From contig CALUMU010000003.1 in assembly GCA_944321825.1 (NCBI GenBank), positions 186,001-250,000 of the forward strand: 64,000 nucleotides of DNA. Direction: 5' to 3'. Both the position numbers and the translations under genes were made by a program. The notes below the pieces were generated by a model. The model did not search any database, was not told where the DNA came from, and saw only the letters and a program-made list of their open reading frames with translations. The stretch is from Candidatus Amulumruptor caecigallinarius. GTDB taxonomy: Bacteria > Bacteroidota > Bacteroidia > Bacteroidales > Muribaculaceae. Positions 57,191 to 64,000 of the stretch are shown here, in pieces (the stretch's first letter is position 1; the number at the start of each line of letters is the position of its first letter).

Positions 57191-57733
57191 ATGAAATCAC
57201 ATCTGATTGCTATCGCATTGATAGCAATATTACCAAGTATGGCCAATGTCGCAATGGCACAGGACATAGCTATCAAGACAAACGGTTTATACTGGTTAGC
57301 TACTACCCCTAACATCGGGTTGGAAGTCGCTACGAGTGATAAAATTTCGATTGAGCTTGCCGGAGCATACAACCCGTGGACCTTCAAGAATGATAAAAAG
57401 TTACGTTTCTGGCTGGCCCAACCTGAAGCCAAATACTGGTTCTGCGAAAAGTTTGAAGGTCATTTCATAGGCCTCCATGCCCATGGAGGCCAGTTTTATA
57501 GCACATTGGCTGGCAAGCGCCGCGACGGTTATCTTGCCGGTGGAGGCATTAGCTACGGTTATGACTGGATACTGTCGCCCCATTTCAATATTGAAGCCGA
57601 AATCGGCCTTGGCTATGCACGCTTGTGGTATAAGGAAAGCGATTGCATCCCCTGCATGAAGTCATACGAGAAGAAACACAAGGATTATGTAGGGCCTACC
57701 AAACTGGCGTTGTCATTGATATATATATTCTGA
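57191..57733 (+). CDS. DUF3575-family outer-membrane protein
   Basis: 180 residues from MKSHLIAIALIAILPSMANVAMAQDIAIKTNGLYWLATTPNIGLEVATSDKISIELAGAYNPWTF. The signal peptide ends at AMAQ; the rest has alternating hydrophobic strands and aromatic residues ending in a C-terminal Phe (LALSLIYIF), as in outer-membrane beta-barrels. DUF3575 genes often open Bacteroidales Mfa-type pilus operons. The ATG at 57191 is used; a TTG 9 bp earlier is in frame. It starts 70 bp after the invertible switch and 6 bp before the next gene. Confidence 0.85.
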   Translation: MKSHLIAIALIAILPSMANVAMAQDIAIKTNGLYWLATTPNIGLEVATSDKISIELAGAYNPWTFKNDKKLRFWLAQPEAKYWFCEKFEGHFIGLHAHGGQFYSTLAGKRRDGYLAGGGISYGYDWILSPHFNIEAEIGLGYARLWYKESDCIPCMKSYEKKHKDYVGPTKLALSLIYIF

Positions 57734-57739
57734 AGTCCG

Positions 57740-59512
57740 ATGAAACATAACATCAAATATATAACCCGGATAATAGCTTCTGCCGGGTTGGTCATAGCAT
57801 ACGGATGTACATCGCACAAGTCAGTAACAGTTTCTCCGTCTCCTTGTGTCATTGTCCCGGACTCCGCCAATATGGCTCGGCTTGACGTGCAATTCCATGT
57901 GCCCGGCAACTACCTTTCAAAGAGGAGCCGGCTCGTCATCACACCTCAGCTGGTCGTAGGCGACTCGGTATTGGACGAATATGTACCGCTTGTCCTTGAC
58001 GCACCTATATATCATAAGAAAAAGCATCGCAAAGAGGTATTGCATGGTTATTCGGACCCTTATGCAGACCAAGCCGTCATAATAGATAAGCCGTCCAGAG
58101 CGATAGAAGTTCCTTATAATGGGTCTGTAGAGATTCCTGAAAGCATCGACAACGCACGGATTGTAGGAGTCATATCCAACGACGGCTGCGGCCAGTGTTC
58201 CGGCATCGACACCATCGGCATAGCCAATATCAGCGTGCCGGTTACATTGATTGATTTGCGTAAAGGATACAATCTGTCATGGATAGAACCGGAATTTAAA
58301 ATACGGCCGAAAGTACACCAAGGCAAAGGCGAAGCCCGGCTGCAATTCGTTGTCAATAAGTGGGATATAGCCATGGATTTGGCTGACAACCGGCAAGAGT
58401 TGGACACCATGCTTGAAACCCTTCGCCCGATATTACAGGACTCGCTTGCCACACTTACGAGTCTCAACATAATCGGATCTGCATCGGCAGAAGCAAGCTA
58501 CCGATACAATATAATGCTTGCCACCAACCGTGCAAGTTCAGCCAGGAATTGGCTCGTATCGCAGCTCGATCTGCCAAAAGACCTACAGCACCTCATCCAC
58601 ACCGGTGCTGCACCCGAAGGCTGGGAGCCGGTGGTACAGGCAATGATTGCTGCCGATGACCCGGACAGTGTCAAGGTGCGCGAACTGATGCTTAAATATC
58701 CCGGACCTACAGATGACGCAGCAGAGAAACATATCCGCCGTCTCGCTTGCTGGCACCGTATCAAGCAGAATTACCTGGCCAAAGACAGGAAAGTCCTCTA
58801 TGATTACACTTGGACCATCAAGAGCTTCACAAATGACTCCGAGCTGCTTGAAATGTACACGAAACGTCCCGATGCGTTCAACGAGGAGGAGATGCTGCGC
58901 GTTTCGACACTTGCCGCCGATGACAGGTCACGTATGCAGGTATATGAAACGATCCTCAAATACTTCCCTGAGTCACATGTGGCTGCCAACAATCTCGCCA
59001 TCCTCTATCTTGGTGAAGGACGTACAGACGATGCCCGCCGCGTACTGGAATCTCAAAAAGAACATACACCCGAAATGCTCAACACTCTTGCAGCATGCTA
59101 TGCGTATGCCGGCGACTACGGGCACGCGGCAGGTTTGCTGCACGATGTCAAGCTTCCACAGTCCCAATATAACCTCGGCCTGATAAAGGCAAAGCAGCGC
59201 AAGCTTGCAGAAGCGTCCACGCTTCTCTATCCGTATGCCGATGTCAACAGCGCCATCATCGCATTGAGCGTCGACAATGTCGAAGGGGCGAAGCGGATTA
59301 TGGACAGCGTGGACGACACGGATCCCGTTTCGGAATATGTACGCTCGATGATAGCCGCACGGTCAGGCGACGACCAGATGTTTTACAAGCATATAAAAGG
59401 AGCCGTGGCGGATGAGAGGTTGCGCCGTCGCGCTGAAACCGAGGCCGACTTTACGCCTTACAGCAACGAGCAGCAGTTTATCCATATCATAACCAACGGC
59501 CGGGAGGATTGA
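57740..59512 (+). CDS. DUF3868-like lipoprotein with OmpA-like peptidoglycan-binding domain and TPR-like repeats
   Basis: 590 residues. A lipobox (GLVIAYGC, Cys23) marks an outer-membrane lipoprotein. The first 200 residues are beta-rich, like the DUF3868 family found in pilus loci. Then comes an OmpA-C-like part (about 200-290; LTSLNIIGSASAEASYRYNIMLATNRASSARNWLVSQ), and from about 380 TPR-like repeats (EEMLRVSTLAADDRSRMQVYETILKYFPESHVAANNLAILYLGEGRTDDARRVLE). It may anchor the pilus machinery to peptidoglycan. Only 6 bp after DUF3575; the next gene starts 2 bp after its stop. Confidence 0.78.
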   Translation: MKHNIKYITRIIASAGLVIAYGCTSHKSVTVSPSPCVIVPDSANMARLDVQFHVPGNYLSKRSRLVITPQLVVGDSVLDEYVPLVLDAPIYHKKKHRKEVLHGYSDPYADQAVIIDKPSRAIEVPYNGSVEIPESIDNARIVGVISNDGCGQCSGIDTIGIANISVPVTLIDLRKGYNLSWIEPEFKIRPKVHQGKGEARLQFVVNKWDIAMDLADNRQELDTMLETLRPILQDSLATLTSLNIIGSASAEASYRYNIMLATNRASSARNWLVSQLDLPKDLQHLIHTGAAPEGWEPVVQAMIAADDPDSVKVRELMLKYPGPTDDAAEKHIRRLACWHRIKQNYLAKDRKVLYDYTWTIKSFTNDSELLEMYTKRPDAFNEEEMLRVSTLAADDRSRMQVYETILKYFPESHVAANNLAILYLGEGRTDDARRVLESQKEHTPEMLNTLAACYAYAGDYGHAAGLLHDVKLPQSQYNLGLIKAKQRKLAEASTLLYPYADVNSAIIALSVDNVEGAKRIMDSVDDTDPVSEYVRSMIAARSGDDQMFYKHIKGAVADERLRRRAETEADFTPYSNEQQFIHIITNGRED

Positions 59513-59514
59513 GC

Positions 59515-60423
59515 ATGAAGTTTACAATCAGCGATATAGCATATTTTATACTGATACCTGCCGCAGTATCCACTTCTTGCATCCGTGACGAGATCGAAGA
59601 TTGCCCGCCGCTCCAAATCAACATCGCGGTCAAGGATAAAAACTATTTCAATGTCGATAATGTCGAGTTGGAGCAGCGCAGGAGCGACGACCTCGCATTC
59701 CGCGAGTATGTACCGACACTCCTCTATGTATTGCGCGACCTGGACACGGGTGCTGTAGTCGAAGAGTCTGGACTGTTTGATGTCGATGGCGACAGCAAGT
59801 TACTGACAATCGATCTGTGTCCCTGCATCCCCCACGGCAGATACGTGCTGACCGTATGGGGCGGTATGAGCAGCCATGATGCGATAAGCGATGACGGCCT
59901 GTCGCTCACCCTTAATCCTAACGGGCTGGAAGGTGAAGACATATACATGGCCAATGACACCATCCTTTACGATGCATGGCACAACAACCATACTGTAGAG
60001 ATGGAGAGGACCAAAGGGAAACTTATCATCGAAAAGCGATGGGAACGTATGCCCGACGGAATCAACGGTTCCCGGAAAGAAATAAAGGGCATTTATGCCA
60101 ATGTGAACAATGCCTTCACATATGCGGGCACTACCGATGTCATGGCGACCCATATTTGGGAACCGTCACAGAGCGTAGTGACCAAGACAGTGCTGTCGCC
60201 CTCACTCGAAGAGAACGGCACTCGGCTGCACCTCGATTTCATCAACGAAGCCGCCCCCTCCACTCCTCTGCTTACCCCAAAAGATGTCAAAATAACCATG
60301 AAACGCAATGAACTGACCGTCCTGCGCTATGTATGGGATGACGACCGACAGGAATTTTCCATCTACGCCCTGCTTAACAATTCATGGACGATTATCAGCC
60401 AAATGGATATTGAAGAAGAATGA
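59515..60423 (+). CDS. FimB/Mfa2-family pilus anchor lipoprotein
   Basis: 302 residues. Lipobox VSTSC (Cys22) after MKFTISDIAYFILIPAAV. Features of the FimB/Mfa2 fold: DCPPLQINIAVKD early, DLRDLDTGAVVEESGLFDVDGDSKLLTIDLCPCIPHGRYVLTVWGG in a beta region, and a C-terminal strand NNSWTIISQMDIEEE. FimB/Mfa2 proteins anchor type V pili to the outer membrane and limit their length. Start at 59515 is used; a TTG at 59509 is in frame and overlaps the previous gene. Confidence 0.85.
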   Translation: MKFTISDIAYFILIPAAVSTSCIRDEIEDCPPLQINIAVKDKNYFNVDNVELEQRRSDDLAFREYVPTLLYVLRDLDTGAVVEESGLFDVDGDSKLLTIDLCPCIPHGRYVLTVWGGMSSHDAISDDGLSLTLNPNGLEGEDIYMANDTILYDAWHNNHTVEMERTKGKLIIEKRWERMPDGINGSRKEIKGIYANVNNAFTYAGTTDVMATHIWEPSQSVVTKTVLSPSLEENGTRLHLDFINEAAPSTPLLTPKDVKITMKRNELTVLRYVWDDDRQEFSIYALLNNSWTIISQMDIEEE

Positions 60424-60482
60424 TAAGATAAGGGCTTTATAGTTAACCCCTCAATTTTTTAACAATCAAAATCATTAATCGC

Positions 60483-61661
60483 ATGAAGAAAAATCTTCTG
60501 TTTGCGGCAGCAGCAGGCATGATGCTGTTCTCCGCATGCTCCAATGATGACGATATCATCAATGGTGGCAATGTCAACGACGAAAACGTCTCCGGTGAGA
60601 TCACAATAGCGCTCAATGCCGGTGGAAGCGGAGTCGAGTCACGTGCTGCACGCCCGGTGTACAGCTCTGAGGCATACAGTGAAGTAACTGATGTCGAACT
60701 CAAGCTCTTCAAGAAAAACGGCGGGTCATGGGAAGCGGCGACCGGTGTCACCACCGATCTGGCCGGAGGTTGGACAATCACCGACTGGGCTACACAAAGC
60801 GCAGTTTCGCCCGGCACAACCGACAACAAAACGACCAAGACCGTCAAGCTGAAGAACCTTGAAAAAGGTGCAGAGTACAAGCTTGTAGCCTACGGTTACA
60901 AGAAAGATCTGACAACATCCCTCAGCTGGGCCGCAGCTACAGCAACCGCAACTCCTGACACCGGCAAAAACGTAGAGGAAATCTTTGCCGGAGAGAAAGA
61001 CTTCTCGACCAACAGTGAAGGTAAGATCAGCACAACTCCCGTCCAAGTGGAAATGCGCCGCGAAGTTGCCGGTATACTTGGCTATTTCAAAAACATACCC
61101 GAAAAAGTAGGTGAAACTACTGTCAAGTCAGTACGTGTCTACGCCTCTTCAAGCAGCGCGGCATACACTATCCCGTCTCTCGAATTGCAAAACCAGAGCG
61201 GTGCTTCCACCGGGACAAAAACAACCGTCCTTGAATTAAACGTACCCGATGACGCAACTGTCAACGAAGGAATCTATCAATGGGAGGGCAAGAACGAAGA
61301 AAACCTCAAGACAGAGGCCAACTCGCTTCTCGGCGGATGCTTCCTTGTACCTTTTGCAAAAGTCGACGGCACAGCCACATTCACAATCGCTCTGTGCGAC
61401 GAAGAAGGCAACGATTTGAAAACATGGACCGGTGTACTTGATGGAACCCAGACCGGTGAAGATGATACAAAAATCTTCAACGTGAACCGCAACTACTTCT
61501 ACTCGTTCGGCAAGAAGCTGAAGGCAGACACAACCGGAGGTCCCGAACCCGATCCCGATGAACCCGACGAGCCCATCGACTTGAGCGTCAACAATGAAAT
61601 CACAATCATCCTGAACAACGCATGGGGCGTTATTCACAACATGGGCATTGAAGAAAACTGA
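60483..61661 (+). CDS. Mfa1-family major pilin
   Basis: 392 residues. Lipobox FSAC (Cys19) after MKKNLLFAAAAGMML. The N-terminal segment has SRAARPVYSSEA, whose arginines suit a trypsin-like maturation cut of the type V pilin N-terminal strand. The rest is beta-rich, Thr/Lys-rich with NVNRNYFYSFGKKLKAD, and the C-terminus ends NNEITIILNNAWGVIHNMGIEEN. In type V pili the C-terminal strand serves as donor strand. It follows the anchor gene by 59 bp; a hairpin lies between this and the last gene. Confidence 0.88.
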   Translation: MKKNLLFAAAAGMMLFSACSNDDDIINGGNVNDENVSGEITIALNAGGSGVESRAARPVYSSEAYSEVTDVELKLFKKNGGSWEAATGVTTDLAGGWTITDWATQSAVSPGTTDNKTTKTVKLKNLEKGAEYKLVAYGYKKDLTTSLSWAAATATATPDTGKNVEEIFAGEKDFSTNSEGKISTTPVQVEMRREVAGILGYFKNIPEKVGETTVKSVRVYASSSSAAYTIPSLELQNQSGASTGTKTTVLELNVPDDATVNEGIYQWEGKNEENLKTEANSLLGGCFLVPFAKVDGTATFTIALCDEEGNDLKTWTGVLDGTQTGEDDTKIFNVNRNYFYSFGKKLKADTTGGPEPDPDEPDEPIDLSVNNEITIILNNAWGVIHNMGIEEN

Positions 61662-62093
61662 TAAATGCCTGACGGACAACCGTCCCTTAAATTCCGAAAA
61701 GTACTCCAAAGCGGCACACACTGCTTTGGAGTACTCGCCGGGATTTGCTGCTAACATCAATCTGTCAAAAATACACGACGGATTACAGGTAGCACATCCG
61801 ACCAAATGCAACGACATCGCCACTATGACATATTGACTCTGTACGGGTTATAGGCACATAACATTACGCAACGTACAGCAGATACCGCTGTAACAAACCG
61901 AGGCTATCGACATAAATCGGGCAAGAGACCGATCTGCACGAATCGCTCAACTCAAAGCCGCGCCAACCACGCGACTGCTGCCGGATGCAACTGGCAGCCA
62001 CATCTGAGTCTGGTTTGGTGTTTTGTGGAGACGCACAAATATGCCATAACAAGAGGCTCCACCAACAAAGAATCTAATTTGACAACAATATAT
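61662..62093. other. Intergenic region between the pilin and the large lipoprotein gene
   Basis: 432 bp without a gene. It contains a short hairpin (GACGG 61671-61675 with CCGTC 61680-61684), the strong 13-bp hairpin at 61700-61735, and about 350 bp with no recognised element. No clear TAnnTTTG; TAATTTG at 62075-62081 is one base short of the motif, so the downstream gene may depend on read-through. Confidence 0.5.
61700..61735 (+). terminator. Strong hairpin after the major pilin gene
   Basis: AGTACTCCAAAGC (61700-61712) and GCTTTGGAGTACT (61723-61735) pair perfectly over 13 bp with a 10-base loop, 38 bp after the pilin stop. No U-tract follows, so it may protect the pilin mRNA 3' end or reduce read-through. 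Confidence 0.65.
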
Positions 62094-64000
62094 ATGAACA
62101 GAGCTTTCATACCGGCCATGTTTGCTGCCGCCATTCTCAGCTCTTGCACTGATGACGGACTCGATTACGGTCCATCCCCAGAGCATGTCCAAAGCAGGGC
62201 AGCAATCGAAGTGACAGTACCCGGAGGTCTGATACAGCAAGCCGACGGAACCTGGATGAGCGACAACTGCCGCGTACCTATCGTCGGACCAGGGCGTGTG
62301 ATTAATGAAATCAACTCTTCTACCGTCAACGTCATCGGTGTCAGCAATGGCTCTCTGGACAATATCGTCGACACCGATATAACCAACTCATGCAATATTC
62401 CCGCCGCCATCAGCGCAGGTGTCGCCTACACTCCCATCGTTGCGGTCAAGGACATCTACCATGTATATGCCGCCGGGCAGAAGGTGGGCTTCGTATATAA
62501 GGACACCGATGTCGGCGGAGCAAAACTGCTCGACCTCAGCCTTCTTAAAGGTCTGACTCTGGAAACATACCTTAAGGGACAAAAACAGGAATCCGCATAT
62601 ACTGCCGACGAAACGACTACACTCAAATTAGACCTACTGTCGTTCAATGTAGGCGATGCCGTAGCCGACCGTGTGCTGTCATTCGATGCCAGCAAACCGT
62701 TCGATGAGGTGCGTTTGAGCTTCACCGGAGTAAGCGCCACAGTCGCGACCAACATCGCTTTGGCTGTGAAGTACGCTTTTGTCGGCGAAAACCCCGAAAT
62801 CCGTGCCACATCCGAACCACAGTTCAGCAGTTTTTGGACCGGAGGGACTCCAGAAATAAGCAGCCACAACATCATATTAGCAGACAATATGGTTGATGCC
62901 AACTTGGATAATTCGGCACCTTTCACCTCTCAATTTGGTGTCAGATCTTATGCCAGAATCAACCTGAAGCGCACAATACCCGTCGGGACGGAAATCGGAT
63001 TCTACTACAGCACTGAGAAAGTTCTTGGCATTGACCTGTTCGGGCAAGCAGCTCCAACACTGACATCATACGATGCCAGCAACAATGATGTCGAGGAATC
63101 CACTCCCCCATCATCCCTGCTGAGTCTCAGCCTGCTCGGCTTTTCAGGACAGACCCTGACCAATATGGTGACAACTGAGGAATGTTCGCAGATAGAGTTC
63201 AAGCATCCTGCAAGTCTTGCGAATTTTGGTGGCATGAAGGTTTACTACGCCTATATACGCGAGGGCGTGGATCTCGACCCTGCCAACTATTTCACATTCG
63301 GTGACGATGTCACCTACAACTATTCATACCGTCTGCCTACAGTGACACAAGGCAATGTGATTTATACGGTTTTGTCGGGGCCTTATGGCTCTTCCCCATC
63401 GGTGCAAAACGGCAACATCCTCACCGGCATGAGCCGTGACGGTGCCTACCGTGTGCAAGCATTCTACACCGCCCCTGACGGTCGTCAGGTCAGCCACACG
63501 GCTACAATACAACACAAGTCGGCCGACACCAATGCCGGATGCAACAAATATATCACAGCCGCATCACACGGCGCATATGCCACGGAAGCCCTCGGATGGG
63601 GCGGATGCCTGCTTTGCCTGTTCAATGGCAGCAATAACATGAACAATGTGGTGGACCAAGACCCCGGCAATTACGCGACTACACACCAGCTGGCATCAGT
63701 GCTGGAATGGAATCCTGTGGTAGCGTTCAAGATGAATACACCGGTCACCGCATCCGGGAAAATCCGTACCGGGTTTGTGGTTCAGGCGAATACGATGCTG
63801 CTTGATCTCAGCGCGTTGAGCTTTTTCAAAATAAGACTTTACGACGGCACTACCCTTGTCAACGATGATGTGACTACCGACAATGCCAGTGTGCATCTAA
63901 GTCTGATAGGCTCATCCAACGACAAAGTGCGTCTCAGTGTCGAAACAGACAAGCCGTTTGACCGAATCGAGCTGTGGCGCAAAGGAGTGGCAGACGTGCT
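62094..64000 (+). CDS. Large surface lipoprotein, minor pilus subunit or tip-protein candidate (runs off window end)
   Basis: The frame stays open from ATG 62094 to the window end (over 635 codons). It starts MNRAFIPAMFAAAILSSCTDD: signal peptide with lipobox LSSC (Cys18). The rest is beta-rich and built of repeating units: FDASKPFDEVRLSFTGVS and VETDKPFDRIELWRKGVA share a KPFD(E/R)(V/I)(R/E)L core some 400 residues apart, each preceded by a hydrophobic strand block such as LKLDLLSFNVGDAVADRV and DLSALSFFKIRLYDG. I do not recognise the family. Location after the major pilin suggests an accessory or tip subunit, or an adhesin displayed by the same switch. Confidence 0.75.
   Translation, partial: MNRAFIPAMFAAAILSSCTDDGLDYGPSPEHVQSRAAIEVTVPGGLIQQADGTWMSDNCRVPIVGPGRVINEINSSTVNVIGVSNGSLDNIVDTDITNSCNIPAAISAGVAYTPIVAVKDIYHVYAAGQKVGFVYKDTDVGGAKLLDLSLLKGLTLETYLKGQKQESAYTADETTTLKLDLLSFNVGDAVADRVLSFDASKPFDEVRLSFTGVSATVATNIALAVKYAFVGENPEIRATSEPQFSSFWTGGTPEISSHNIILADNMVDANLDNSAPFTSQFGVRSYARINLKRTIPVGTEIGFYYSTEKVLGIDLFGQAAPTLTSYDASNNDVEESTPPSSLLSLSLLGFSGQTLTNMVTTEECSQIEFKHPASLANFGGMKVYYAYIREGVDLDPANYFTFGDDVTYNYSYRLPTVTQGNVIYTVLSGPYGSSPSVQNGNILTGMSRDGAYRVQAFYTAPDGRQVSHTATIQHKSADTNAGCNKYITAASHGAYATEALGWGGCLLCLFNGSNNMNNVVDQDPGNYATTHQLASVLEWNPVVAFKMNTPVTASGKIRTGFVVQANTMLLDLSALSFFKIRLYDGTTLVNDDVTTDNASVHLSLIGSSNDKVRLSVETDKPFDRIELWRKGVADV

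Noticed and set aside
61662-62093. Possible small gene or tRNA in the 432-bp gap after the pilin gene
   Set aside because: Small frames on both strands overlap the 13-bp hairpin or lack start context; no cloverleaf pattern seen.

Overview
The window comes from a member of the phylum Bacteroidota, order Bacteroidales. A Muribaculaceae-like gut commensal is my best guess, but the family is inference. The evidence is: many start regions carry the Bacteroidetes -7 promoter motif TAnnTTTG; a glycan locus opens with a UpxY/NusG-like antiterminator; a complex I operon lacks nuoEFG; there is a succinate-to-propionate methylmalonyl-CoA decarboxylase operon; and there is a type V (Mfa/FimA-class) pilus locus with its own tyrosine recombinase.

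Layout. 1-9350 (minus strand) is a surface-polysaccharide cluster: a UpxY-like regulator, a Wzx-type flippase and seven glycosyltransferases, the last cut by the window edge. 9686-11260 (plus) holds an ABM-domain protein and an AlkA-Ogt alkylation-repair fusion whose glycosylase catalytic Asp is replaced by Gly. 11320-20403 (minus) is housekeeping: nspC, a UvrD helicase, prfB (with its programmed +1 frameshift), an acyl-CoA synthetase, asnA, tcdA and a small unknown gene. 20706-25371 (minus) is mce-mmdA-mmdD-mmdC-mmdB, which converts methylmalonyl-CoA to propionyl-CoA and pumps Na+; its gamma subunit carries an exported lamin-tail domain. 25539-28231 is a divergent pair: a cell-wall amidase-like protein and a C69 dipeptidase.

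28556-46369 (plus) is an 18-gene respiratory block: nuoA-B-CD-H, then a complete F1Fo ATP synthase set (atpD-C-B-E-F-H-A-G), then nuoI-J-K-L-M-N. I see no promoter or terminator at either junction. One transcript would therefore encode both a proton pump and the ATP synthase that uses its gradient. A stem-loop sits at the predicted 5' end and a 12-bp perfect hairpin closes the block.

46448-55468 holds a zinc-ribbon membrane protein, an unknown basic protein, rsfS-ftsH, a LolE-like permease, an aminotransferase, folE, a SPOR protein and tpiA. 55701-64000 (plus) is a phase-variable pilus locus. A tyrosine recombinase is followed by a 193-bp segment bounded by perfect 19-bp inverted repeats. That segment contains a promoter-like sequence pointing at DUF3575 / OmpA-like lipoprotein / FimB-Mfa2 / Mfa1 genes and a large surface lipoprotein that runs off the window end. 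As assembled, the switch looks ON. This invertible switch and the atp-inside-nuo arrangement are the two most notable features. I saw no rRNA, tRNA, CRISPR array or insertion sequence.
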